Of a stretch of DNA of 64,000 bases, positions 53,306 to 64,000 are shown one piece after another. Origin of the DNA: Mactromeris polynyma (taxonomy: Eukaryota; Mollusca; Bivalvia; Venerida; Mactridae). Numbering within the stretch: the stretch's first letter is position 1; each line of letters begins with the position of its first letter. A model generated the notes under the pieces. That model was not told where the DNA came from, ran no database searches, and saw only the letters and a program-made list of their open reading frames with translations. The position numbers were made by a program, and so were the translations under genes. The stretch is taken from assembly GCA_032209605.1 (NCBI GenBank), contig JASFXZ010000001.1, positions 27,718,619 through 27,782,618 on the forward strand. The letters are read 5' to 3'.

Positions 53306-56007
53306 ACTTCAGCCTTTGCTGTACTCTCACAATGCAGATGAAATGCCAGTTCGCATGGAAGTGGCAACACACGATATTACAGGGGCAACTTCGTTCCGAT
53401 CGCTATAAAAGCATGTAAACAAGGTCATAATTTTGCTAAAAATGTGGTGTTTCAGATAAATCTGACCATTTCTGCAGGAATATCTTCAATCTCAAACTGC
53501 TGTCTGTGTCGTAAACACATAAGTAAGTACATGTATGACGTAATGGCTTTGCTGAACGCAAGTTCAAGTCGCAAAAACAGATTACAGGGTCAAATTCGTT
53601 GCGATATTTATAAACAAAGTGTAAGTAATGTTCAAATGTTGTTTAAATAAAGGTGAGTTTTGAGCTGCCTGAATCTCTTCTATTTCTTGCAGTAGTCTTC
53701 TATATTGACTGCTCGCGTCCACTGTTTTGTTTAAAACTGCATTTACCCACGCGTAGAAGAAGGTGCGCTATATTACTACGCTTGTACTACGCTTGTTTTA
53801 TGTTTTTTTTGTTTCAAATAATCGGGAAGGGCCTATTAACATCATTTGTAGATTTGTATAATGATGATGATAAGTTTTATTTGAAAGAATTATACATATG
53901 ACAATGAAATGAACAAAAATTCAGGACCATTTTATACGCGCGCACGAATACAGAAATAGTTGGCTGTCCACAGTAAACCAGTTGTTATGCAATAGTTGAT
54001 ACGACGATGCCTATCGCCGAATAACGACTTAGGCGTTAGCCCGGCTAAAATACCTTCTAAAAATCGATGAATTTCTAAAACAAAATATTTGCTTTGACAG
54101 TGTATTTCAAAAATACGACAGTGCAGATCTAATAGTGACATTACTCTTTTCAAACATTTTCAAAAAAAGTACAAAAGTGTCACCGTTTCTGAAAAAAGCC
54201 ATACGTTGCTTAGTTAAGGCAAATCCCTAGAACCTCGAAATAAGACGATTAGTGATGCCGGCGAGTTGACTCTCAAAACACAATGAGTTTAAGATAGTTT
54301 GCTGGATTCCAAGAACGATAATTGCAATTCAAGAATTTCCGAAATAGCTTATACGAGTAGGCTACAGATCTCCGTATTTATGGTTGAACAGATATTGCCC
54401 ATCAACATAACACATCTTAATTCAAGGAATTACTGATACATGTATAGGCCTACTCAACAACAAAAGAAACGCGTCACCTATTTCCTATCAATAATTTCCA
54501 AAACAATTATTTCCGGTTCAGATACTTATTTATAGGAAATGCATGAGGATATTATAACACAGAAATTCAATCTCACAACAGCAATATGGATATCCAATTT
54601 TATTAAATGATGCGTATTCAGGAAAAATGTTTATCCCAGATCTTTAATGGGCAAAACTAATTTGTTCATCAAAATGGTTCGTTTTTATTTTTGTGGAGTA
54701 TTTATGGAACCGGGAATTGGTTTATTCATTTCAATTATCACTCCTGTATACTATACCCTCTTCAATACAAACAATGCATTAAATCGGAATGATTCACTAT
54801 GCAGTAAGTATCACAGAAGAAACCCTTGGCGACAATTAACAGCAATTGAGTCCGTGATCAAGCTTGTTGTCCGTTTCACGTGGAAACTTTGTTAAAACTG
54901 CTTAATATGCCTTTGGTTTCTAGACATTCGATTAAGCAGAGGTATTTACCCATTCTCTTGATGTTGATAATAAAGTTCATAATAAGTAACGCTGATATTG
55001 TTAATTGAAATCGAATGCTTATTTAAATGTGTTAAAATCAAAGGATTAAAAACGTTCAATAGCATGGCATAACTAATTGTTGATAAGTTTAAAAACTGCA
55101 CAAATTAAATTTAAAGTACCGACTAACACAAAGTAAACGATAAATGATATAATCAAAGCGCTGAAAATACAACAATTGTATGAGATTTAAACGGTAGTAG
55201 AGCAAAATTACAGAAATACAAAATCGAAGAAGGACAAACTGATGTTTTGCTTTAATCAAAGCACAAGAAGTTATACAAAACCCGATCAAGTTTGGTGGCA
55301 TAATTGTTTTGCTTATGATATTGCTTGGGCGTCCATGAAGCTGTATTGTACATGGATACGCTTCAGTGTACGAAATCGGAAACACTTCTAAGTAAGTATA
55401 TGTACTTCATAACTCACAAAGAATGATATATAGTATGAAATGCAACGAAGAATAAATTACATGTATAACATGTAATGATTCGAATGTCTGGCGTGTAGTT
55501 TGGTCAGTCTCGTTTATGCTCAAACACTTAGTGCGCATGACATTGTAAACTATTTACGTTGTTCGTTAATTGCCCCTTCGAGCATCATCGGAGAATTGTG
55601 TCATGCGAGAAAGCCATTAGTTGACCGTCAATTGTTTTCCTAAGCCGGAATGTCCCCAGTTGCGTTTCGGAAGTTACCCAAAAGGTGGCAAAAATATAGC
55701 AAATTATGGCGAAATATTTCACTAGATGCCACCAAACGGTTCTCTGTCTCGAGTAATTATTTCAGCATTACTGTTTAATACACTTAATGCCCGGCTAGCT
55801 ACACCCTTCATTTATATTATTTGTACAACAACGTGATAAGATTATAAATTCCCTATGTGCTTAGTACACGGAAATTATCATCAGAAAGTGCATCAGTTTA
55901 ACTTATACATAAAATGGAAATAGATGTAAATGAATCAGAGTCGAGGACATTGTCTTTCTGCTGACATCGAGCATTGCTGAAGTGTGTTGACAATTGTGTA
56001 GAGCACG
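53306..56007. other. Region between the inverted-repeat element and the GPCR, D2
   Basis: Counterpart of 28240-30905. Only small shared open frames without domains. Confidence 0.4.
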
Positions 56008-56061
56008 TTGGAGATAACATCTACATATGAAAACTCTATTATAACGCCTGCCTGGAATACG

Positions 56062-57438
56062 ATGGCCGACGACTCGTTCTCTGGACATACGGACTACTCA
56101 TCCGGCGATGGTGCTAATAATCCTAACAATTCCATTTTTGCTGCCAATAGAACTGCATTGACTAACAACAACACTGGCGGTGGTAACGGTTCGTTTGACG
56201 ACTACAACGACGGTTATTATGAAGAAGAGTATTATTATTCATATTATATGGAAATATTTCAGTTTGAAATAGTCACAATGGGATACATTCGTCCGGCCCT
56301 GATTTTTCTTACTACTATAACGAATTTGTTCGTTTGTTGCTACTTTCTGGCGCAGAAACATCGAGGGAAAGCAACCAACCTACTGTTCACCAGTATCGCA
56401 TTCTCCGACACTATGACGGGCGTTTCATTATTGCCAAATTCTTTAGGAATATATGCAGCGGATTATACAGACATTTCTAGAGAATGGTGTTTGTCATACA
56501 TGATCCTCAGGTTTTACGTCTCTCGCGTGTTCCACACCGTGTCAGTGTGGCAGACGGTCATTCTGAGTATTCAGCGTTACATATGCGTTTGTCACCCATT
56601 CATTTCCGGCAGGGTGTGTACACATTGGAAAATGTTTATCAGTATTGGCTTCTCGTACGTGTTTGCTGCCATTCTTAACGTCTACCATTTGGTTGACAAC
56701 AAACTTGGGACAGGAATAAGGTGTCGTTGGCAAGTAGAACAACCATGCACTAGGACATGTGTGTATCTATGGTTCAGTGTTGCTCTTCAACACATTGTTC
56801 CTTGTTTTCTACTTCTGTGGCTAACTATTAAGACTTTATTGGAATTGAACAAAGCGCAAAAGCGAATCTCTACCACGTCACTCAGGTCAAAGAACTCGAC
56901 AAGACTTAAACAGGACAAAATCATTACAATCACCGTCATTCTAATTGTCGTCGGCTTCCTGATTCCAGAATTTCCTTACGGTATCTACAAAATCGTTTTG
57001 GTAATACTACAACACGTTGATACACATGATGTTTTTACTCTGCATATTAACCACGTGATCATCTGCGTTTATGAGATTGTCTTAATCATCAGTTTTAATG
57101 CCAATTTCTGGATCTACTGCGCAATGATGCATGATTTCCGGCGGAGCTTAGTTCGGTTGGTCACGTGCGGAATGGTCCGGCTTCGTAAAAGTGTCTCCCG
57201 ACTACGATCGTTGTCTCAATCGAGTCGTAAGAGCAATGTATCTCACACGAGCTCGAATGCAAGTCGTCACCGAGTGTTCAGTCGTACAACAAGTCTACAC
57301 TCAACAACCTCTGATGTCGTTCACCACACAGCGGTCATACCACTCACTCCGACTAAAGGGGATGATAAAATTAACTTCACAGATAAATCTACAGTGCAGA
57401 GCTGCGCAGACGACAATATGTGTGACGATGTTTTCTAA
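56062..57438 (+). CDS. Class A GPCR, sex-peptide/FMRFamide-receptor-like, D2
   Basis: Paralogue of 30969-32345 with all seven helices, QRYICVCHP, VGFLIPEFPYG and FNANFWIYC unchanged. The first Met is at 56062 (MADDSFSG, good context ACGATGG), because the ATG seen at 30930 in D1 is ACA here. Substitutions concentrate in the N-terminal ectodomain and the C-terminal tail, with very few in the helices. Two single-codon indels in the ectodomain cancel to the same total length. Confidence 0.88.
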   Translation: MADDSFSGHTDYSSGDGANNPNNSIFAANRTALTNNNTGGGNGSFDDYNDGYYEEEYYYSYYMEIFQFEIVTMGYIRPALIFLTTITNLFVCCYFLAQKHRGKATNLLFTSIAFSDTMTGVSLLPNSLGIYAADYTDISREWCLSYMILRFYVSRVFHTVSVWQTVILSIQRYICVCHPFISGRVCTHWKMFISIGFSYVFAAILNVYHLVDNKLGTGIRCRWQVEQPCTRTCVYLWFSVALQHIVPCFLLLWLTIKTLLELNKAQKRISTTSLRSKNSTRLKQDKIITITVILIVVGFLIPEFPYGIYKIVLVILQHVDTHDVFTLHINHVIICVYEIVLIISFNANFWIYCAMMHDFRRSLVRLVTCGMVRLRKSVSRLRSLSQSSRKSNVSHTSSNASRHRVFSRTTSLHSTTSDVVHHTAVIPLTPTKGDDKINFTDKSTVQSCADDNMCDDVF

Positions 57439-57487
57439 TATATGATTTTATTATTTTACGGTTGTACATATTGATATCTGAAGTTAT

Positions 57488-57862
57488 ATGAAGGTGAGTG
57501 AAATTCTTCGAATATTTGTGGTTGCACATGGACGGACGATATTCTTTCATTGGGTGTTAGACATCCGAATTTGCCTGAATCCGAACTCCTACTTGGTTGA
57601 TTGTTTCTTCAAGCATCTAATATGGCGTTGTCTAAATAATGTTTACGTTTTTTTTCAAATGACAATGCAACCTCTCCATTTACTTTCGATGATGCAGAAA
57701 TATGTGGGTTATTTCTCCATCGCAATGCCCGGGAAGAAGTTGCTGAACGTTCCGGCCGCGGATTGGTTCGGTAATTCTGTCAGGAAAGAAGAACATCACA
57801 GACCCATGACCAGAGCGGTAACATACAAGGAGGATTCGAGGCATGATCTACTGTATCGATAA
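57488..57862 (+). CDS. 124-codon ORF downstream of the GPCR, D2
   Basis: An open frame with MMQKYVGYFSIAMPGKKLL and a basic C-terminus (VRKEEHHRPMTRAVTYKED). The last 60 codons are also open in D1, but the first half is shifted there. No family; it may be only 3' UTR. Confidence 0.25.
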   Translation: MKVSEILRIFVVAHGRTIFFHWVLDIRICLNPNSYLVDCFFKHLIWRCLNNVYVFFQMTMQPLHLLSMMQKYVGYFSIAMPGKKLLNVPAADWFGNSVRKEEHHRPMTRAVTYKEDSRHDLLYR

Positions 57863-58980
57863 ATCAGCATGTGGAGCTGTTTGCCTTGGTGTAGCAACGA
57901 ACGTTTACAGCGTCTAACTGAAAATATAGTTAATATAAATTTAATAAATAGTTGATAGCCGTTATGCTACGTATGTGTGCATAATTATGTATAATCGAAG
58001 ACATTGATGAACGTCGTTTTATGATACATTATACAAATATTATCACCAAAATCTACTCATTTGGCTATCCTTAAAAATTGTTTGCGGTATTCCTACCGAC
58101 ACAAAAGGTTGGCCGAATCTGTGCAGGAATTTTTCAGACGTTTACAAAAAAGTTCTTTAGATATCGACCTTTGAACCTACCAAGCTATTGCTCGTAGTCG
58201 TGTCACAGAGAGGTACATTTATTTAGGTACGGATAGCCTGATAACAGATAACAATGTACATATTGTATTAAGATTGACACTGCTCATGTGTTTACCCGAA
58301 AATTAGAGTGAAACTCCAGTATTAGATTTTAATCACGTTTTTTTTGCTCTGCAGATATGCTTTGATTATGTTATGCCATTAATCATCTTTGTACATATAG
58401 AATCGTTCAATAAGCAAATATTAATTATATTTACTCCTACGTAACTAATTATATCCTTTGACCGGCTAGGTTTGGATTGTAATTTAAAAGATATATGAAA
58501 AACATGTAATATGATTCATCAATATGGACTATAATTACCTGCAGGGCAGGATCTGAAACAAAACTTTACATTGGCTGCGGCAATCCAACATGTCTGCACT
58601 CTTGCTTTATGCTCCATCTTTAATCTTCCCGCGCTCTGAACTTAAGTTAATTGCTGTATAACTGCCTTGCGTTCAGTTAAGGCTTAGGAAAGCAGCCGCT
58701 CACAGTTCGCGTCGCTAACTAGTGTATTGACCGCCTTGTTTGTATTCCGGTTCTCTGCCTCAAAGACCGTACACAAAGGGACCCAGCCCTGCGTTCATTT
58801 GGAATTTGGCTCCCCATGTACAGACAATGTGATACGGCGGGCCAGGGATACAAAACAAAACGTGAGCGACAGTTAGTCGTAACTGAACGCAGTGTTCGCG
58901 TGCTACCTCGGAGTTTTGCGAGCGAGTGTGCGCACAGTTGGCGAGCATATTTAACATATGTATATTTCACCAATTACCAG
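57863..58980. other. Non-coding sequence shared with D1 (32780-33890)
   Basis: No gene or repeat recognised. Confidence 0.4.
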
Positions 58981-59640
58981 CAATCAACTGTAATTGTCGG
59001 AAAAACTGTCACAAACTCAAAAATATACTACTGAGAGACATGTATTTTGATACAGAAAAAAACATATTTACATGTGCACTATAATACTTAAATCAACACA
59101 AAACAATGGTCCATTTGTTACATATAAACTAACATGTGAAAAAGTAAGAAATTGTCTATAATTGTCTGAAAAACTGTGACTAATTCAAAAATCTACTTCT
59201 GAAAGACATGTATATTGATACAGAAAAAAACATATACCTACATGTGCACTATAATACTAAAATCAACAAAAACAATGGTCCATTTCTTACATATACACTA
59301 ACATGTGAAAAAGAAACCATTTGTCTATAATTGTCTGAATCTAATTCAAAAATCTACTACTGAAAGAGATGTATATGGATACAGAAAAAAACATATACCT
59401 ACATGTGCACTACAATACTAAAATCAACAAAAACAATGGTCCATTTCTTACATATACACTAACATGTGAAAAAGAAACCATTTGTCTATAATTGTCTGAA
59501 TCTAATTCAAAAATCTACTACTGAAAGAGATGTATATGGATACAGAAAAAAACATATACCTACATGTGCACTATAATACTAAAATCAACAAAAACAATGG
59601 TCCATTTCTTACATATATACAAACATGTAAAAAAAGAAAG
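58981..59640. repeat. Satellite of about 161-170 bp, four units, D2
   Basis: CATGTGCACT occurs at 59071, 59241, 59402 and 59563. The last two steps are exactly 161 bp. Confidence 0.88.
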
Positions 59641-60255
59641 CCTAAATGAGGTTCATATTAAAGCGAAGAACATTACGGAGATATTGGTATACATATAAAT
59701 ATTTTGGAGAGTGATGTGTCGAAAGTATTCATAATTTGTATGTTGCGAAGGGTTTTTTTTTGTATACTTCCTTGGTATAAATGCAGAAGAATGTATTTTA
59801 TCAGCAAGTTTAAGATTTGTTTCCCCATACTACTATTGGTTGCTCAGTTAAAAATCAATGTTTCTCATAGTAGCAGTGTAACTATATGAATAGAAATTGG
59901 TCAATTATTAAAAATGACGACATAAAAAATCAGTAAAATGATATAAAACATAAGAAAACATATAAAACATATCAAAGTCAAACACACATTTATCAAATCA
60001 CAGGAAGGCTGAGACAAAACATTAATATAGCTAAAGCATCATCAGCACATAAATTCTAAGACTAGATATTTTGCAAAACAAGGGAGGGCTAGGTGGGTTG
60101 TTCTTTTAAACGTTTAACTTAGTGGTTATTATTAATGACCAGCATGAATGACTGCCAGGGCTGATTCTGAGCCTAAACATGCTGAGTAATCAATTCAAAT
60201 GAAGACTAATATATTGATCTCTCATTTATAAAGTACACAATACTATGAAAACATA

Positions 60256-60790
60256 GTTATTAACTGTAACTCTGTTTTCTTTTATTTTGCAACAGTGCTG
60301 AGGAAAGATCATTGGCAGCTGAGAAATGTTTGACTGTATACCATCTTTGAATCCAGTGGTGAAGAAGAACAGCCTGTAGTGATAATTGATGAATGACTTA
60401 TCTCCAAATCTGATGCAGTTTTTAAGACATGAAAAAGTGCAGATCAATTTATGATCATGTATATGTATTGGAGGTTTTTTTCTTCATACATAAAGTTATT
60501 TTGTTCACATTATACTGTTATATTCATATAGTATATACATTGCAGTGTCACTGTTACTGGACAGTTGAGAATTTTGACATGTGTATGTAAATCATATATC
60601 ATGTGCCTGAAATTATTTCAATTTATTTTTTGTGTTGTAATTATAGATAAAAAACAGTCAGTATGTTAAGCTTTGCCATTACTAGGACACATTTCTTTGG
60701 TACCTTTTCAAAGCTTTTAATATTGGTAGTAAAACAGTATTAACAATACACAGGTCTAACTTTTGACTTTATCTATATGAGACATAGTAA
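60256..60790. other. Unique sequence after D2, no gene seen
   Basis: AT-rich; flanking DNA on the right side of the duplicated unit. Confidence 0.4.
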
Positions 60791-60799
60791 ACATTATTG

Positions 60800-61125
60800 C
60801 TTTAATAAAATCTAGGCCAAGTTTGAAACTGGGTCATCTTGTTAATACTCGACTCTGTAGGTCACACCTCTGACACGATCTTGTTGAAATTTGCTTAGAA
60901 TGTTTGTCTTTGCAGACACTTATTCAAGTTTGATACTGGATCATTTCCGATCATGTGTTTGTCTTAATGAAATGCAAATCAAATGTGGTACTGGGTCATG
61001 TGGGGTTAAAAAATAGGTCACGAGGTCAAATCATTGAAAATCATCATGTACTCTCTTGATGCCAACATGGCAATGTGCTCAGATGAGTGATATAGGGTCA
61101 TCATGGTCCTCTTGTTTGATTCTTA
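60800..61125. repeat. Dispersed mollusc repeat (GGGTCATGTGGGG type)
   Basis: Contains ACTGGGTCATGTGGGG, AGGTCACGAGGTCAAATC and ends GATATAGGGTCATCATGGTC then CTCTTGTTT. I recognise this arrangement as a very common bivalve dispersed repeat and its 3' tail. From memory. Confidence 0.55.
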
Positions 61126-63385
61126 ATTCAATTTCTCATTTGCCTCGTATATGATATAAACACAGTAATATCATCTTACACAAAATAATGTATATATGTA
61201 AAATGATGCTATACAGTATTTTCCCCCCGATATTAAATTTCAATCTATGTCATGCTGTCAATTGTTGTTGCCTTTAAAGTCATCGTAATTATTGAATATG
61301 CATTTCAAAGAACAATCTATCTAGTTAACATTCATTAAAATCTACTTATTTTTTTATCATTAAAATGTACTAAAGAACTTACAAATGATATTACAAACCA
61401 TACTTTTTGAAAGCTTTAAATTGTAAAACTTAAAAGTGTTTTGTTGTGCTTTTCAATAAAGGATCTAGATACCAGTAAAATGTGCCAAGCCCTTCATTAG
61501 CAATTTAGCAACCTTTGACAGTATATGGTGGTCATTTGGGTCAGAACCGTGTCTGAAAATCATGACATCATGCATGACACTTTATTTTGTGCATCATGTG
61601 TTAAGATTAATGGTAATTTCAATGATATTTTAATACAAGACATTGTTCTGTGCTTATATTGAATAGTAAGAAAAAAATAAAGGATACAAATACAGAAAAA
61701 CTGGATATTTGTCTTAGTCACATTTTTCCTTTTATTATATTCGTGGTACAACAAAAAATGCACCAAGTCATCATCTTCCTTTAAAATAAATTGTACATTA
61801 CATAAAATGAAATCACAATCACAGCTCTTGCTCCTTAATGTCAATAAACTTCAGTGTCTAAAAATGCACACTGAAGTAGTTCACGTGCCCTCTCATTGTT
61901 CACCTATGTGAATGGCATTAGTTACATAACTTATACCAGTGTTCAAATAGCCATTGTCTTGGCATGGCAATACAACATGTCTGCTTCACTGTTTGTCCTC
62001 TTTGATTCTCCTAGTTATTCATTATGGTCGACAAGGCCATTCCTTGAGCCTCTGTTCCCTTACGTATGTACCATTGCACCTCCTCAAGTGCCTTATGTTT
62101 TGTAGATTGTTTTCCCGTAGGTCTGTGTGAAGATGCACTGTCTTGGAGCGTTCCCTGTAGCAACTTATTATCTCCCTTTTGTCAGTGGTTAGGCAGTAAG
62201 CGCTAGAACATTGAACTAGTAGGTAATTAATCTTTTACTCTAACACCGGGCTGTTCCATATGATGAAAGAGGGCCTGGGATGGTCTCAGTAATTCAATAT
62301 ACAGTCCAACCACCTCTCAGTCATGTGTAAGGTGCATCGCTGAAGATATACCCTTGCGTATGGAGAACACAGGTGAAGTATCTGGAATAAAATCAAATAG
62401 TGTATTGAAGAAGACACATTTTGGACAACAAACTACTGGTGTGAAATATAAAGGATACTGTGCATTTTGTCAAAACTGGTTATTTTACTTATGAATATGT
62501 TGCACTGTCATTTAGGTAAGACTCAGCCATGTATTTGATAGCATTGGTTTCATAATACCCATTCAGAGGACTGAAATATTTGCATCAATTCTTTGTATCC
62601 TTTAATTAAACAGAAACAACAAATTTAACAGTCTACATGTACAGTATTATAATTATATCACAAACTTTAAACTAAAGTAAAATGTTCACAATTACACCAA
62701 AATTGCTGAGGCAATGTATATTTAACTTTGAAATGTTCACTGAAAATCTGTGTTACTTAAAATCTGTAACATAACAAGATTATAAAAGTTCTGAATTAAC
62801 TGCAAAAGTGACCGGGTCATTAAACTGTTGAATGAGTAAGGCTGTATGAAAGTAAGAAATCAAATAGCATTTTACTTTGCTTGTAATACATGTACTATAT
62901 TAATGTACATAATTAAATCACAACAACATGTACATGACTTGTGTTTAAGTATGTAATATACATAGATTTCACCAATTTGTATATACTAAACACTCTTGGA
63001 ATGGTATTATATGGAGAAATGAAACTACAGAATATTGTCATTACACTTGATTCATTTTGCCTTTAGTTTGTAGTAATTAAGTATACATCATTAGAGGACA
63101 GCACTGTGTGTGGGTACCGCCTGCATGTCATTCTGTGTTTGGTACCCATGGCAAAAAGTAACAGAAATAAATTAATTAACTTGTAATCAGCACATTAATA
63201 ATTAAACAATAAGCTATATCACAACACAACACAACAATTTTAAGACTTCAAACATATGTTTAAGCAATTTATGTAGTGTCAATTTTGTTCACTATTTTCT
63301 GTGCAAATTCAACACAAGATAAACAAATTGATTACAAGTTGAGCCTGATGGCAAATTGGCCAGACACCATGTAGTGGGGTTAAAC
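61126..63385. other. Non-coding stretch, no gene seen
   Basis: AT-rich. Open frames at 61560-61844 (minus) and 61896-62105 (plus) have no domain or splice support and are not called genes. Confidence 0.4.
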
Positions 63386-63387
63386 AG

Positions 63388-63500
63388 CCACATGGTTAGC
63401 TCAGTCGGTCAATGACCATGCTAGCCTTGAATGGGGTTGTGTGTCAAGCTCCACATCTTCTACATTTTTTCCCTTGATCTATTCTAATGTATCAAGGGGA
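63388..63500 (+). repeat. tRNA-derived SINE-like fragment
   Basis: TTAGCTCAGTCGGTCAATG contains a perfect Pol III A box (TAGCTCAGTCGG). A weak B-box-like GTGTGTCAAGCTCC follows at the right distance, then CCCTTGAT. Confidence 0.45.
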
Positions 63501-63639
63501 GGAGTGTATGGGGTAAAAGCCACCTGTTTAACTTGGTCAGAAGCACTATGTGCTGGTGGTAGAGGTAAACCAATTAATATTATGTTTAGGACAGTGTTTT
63601 TATTCTTTCAAATTGTCACCGTTTCCTAAAAATGAAGAA

Positions 63640-63725
63640 AATCAAGGGAGAAATGAGTCCGATGTGGGGTCTGATCCCTTAAGTACTTGTACGGCACCCT
63701 GTCGACTGAGTTAACCCGGTGACCG
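63640..63725 (-). repeat. Inverted SINE-like fragment
   Basis: On the minus strand TTAACTCAGTCGACAGG (A-box-like) is followed by GGGATCAGACCCC (B-box-like) and a CCCTTGAT tail, so it is related to the fragment at 63388 but in the opposite orientation. Confidence 0.4.
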
Positions 63726-63765
63726 TCTAACTACAGAAACACTGAATGCTCGGTAACATGAGTCA

Positions 63766-63773
63766 TGACGTCA
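63766..63773. promoter_or_regulatory. CRE site TGACGTCA
   Basis: A perfect palindromic cAMP response element, about 200 bp upstream of the candidate start codon at the right edge. Confidence 0.4.
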
Positions 63774-63972
63774 TCACGGTCGTGAGTTATACTTAGAAGT
63801 TAGATCGTCAAAATGAGCTGTAAAAATATACTATTATGGCATACAAACCTGTATTACATCATAAAAACATGTGCGAACTATAAATCAGTACTTTAAGTTA
63901 ATTCATCCGCACGAAACGTCCTTAGTTGTTAATTCGCCATCAACTAGAAATTATTCCGGGTTTTTGGCGGCC

Positions 63973-64000
63973 ATGATGGCAGGTGCTCGATCCGTATCAC
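63973..64000 (+). CDS. Possible first exon cut by the window edge
   Basis: GGCGGCCATGATGGCAGG has strong start context, and MMAGARSVS is open to the edge. GC content rises and a CRE lies upstream. Too short to identify. Confidence 0.2.

Larger units (their letters stand above)
39567..60255. repeat. Large duplicated unit, copy D2 (20.7 kb)
   Basis: Direct repeat of 13327-37556. It lacks the Tigger, MITE and 1.6 kb inserts of D1 but has a solo LTR at 44779-45286 and lacks about 77 bp near 45552. Flanks on both sides differ from those of D1. Confidence 0.93.

Noticed and set aside
61896..62105. 69-codon hydrophobic frame near the right end
   Set aside because: No splice support, no domain, no second copy.
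1..64000. CRISPR array, rRNA or intact tRNA gene
   Set aside because: No regularly spaced identical repeats with unique spacers, and no full tRNA or rRNA pattern; only degenerate tRNA-like SINE boxes near 63.4-63.7 kb.

Overview
The window is animal DNA: AT-rich, with spliced exons, GT-AG junctions, and no operons or ribosome binding sites. A lophotrochozoan, most likely a bivalve mollusc, is inferred from three things. The receptor genes belong to the FMRFamide/sex-peptide-receptor-like group. The transposon mix is DIRS, Helentron-type Helitrons with a DUF6570 domain, pogo/Tigger, YqaJ genes and mollusc-type dispersed repeats. The short motif TACATGTA is frequent. No species call is justified.

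Layout. 1-3.7 kb: a YqaJ-like exon (minus strand) that has lost a catalytic Asp, and the last three exons of an MFSD1-like transporter (plus). 4.9-13.3 kb: a dead DIRS-type retrotransposon (gag-like, RT/RNase H, tyrosine recombinase). It carries a 1.2 kb foldback element with an 8-bp target duplication, and its recombinase gene is split by a 3.4 kb element with CCCAGCAAGCA inverted termini that carries a three-exon DUF4806-type gene. 13.3-37.6 kb (D1) and 39.6-60.3 kb (D2): two nearly identical copies of one large unit, separated by about 2 kb of unrelated spacer that holds an OB-fold-like minus-strand gene. 60.3-64 kb: non-coding sequence with mollusc-type repeats, tRNA-SINE-like pieces, and a possible promoter and start codon at the right edge.

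Each D unit holds, in order: (1) a degenerate minus-strand Helitron/Helentron (cysteine-peptidase-like N-terminus, DUF6570, HUH Rep, PIF1 helicase, endonuclease-like tail), whose 3' end is the left edge of the unit; (2) a repeat-rich spacer; (3) a 6.2-6.4 kb element with about 750-bp terminal inverted repeats that looks virus-derived, with a CARD gene in both arms, a RING gene, a small membrane-type ORF overlapping a two-lobed TBP-like gene, a 73-aa ORF, a zinc-finger protein and a G-rich minisatellite; (4) an intronless class A GPCR of 458-476 codons; (5) a satellite with a period of about 161 bp. Copy-specific insertions (a Tigger, a Tigger-like MITE and a 1.6 kb insert in D1; a solo LTR in D2) postdate the duplication.

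The most interesting candidates are the CARD/RING/TBP inverted-repeat element, and the fact that a 20 kb unit carrying that element and a complete neuropeptide-receptor gene is bounded by a Helitron end in both copies, with different flanking DNA on all sides.
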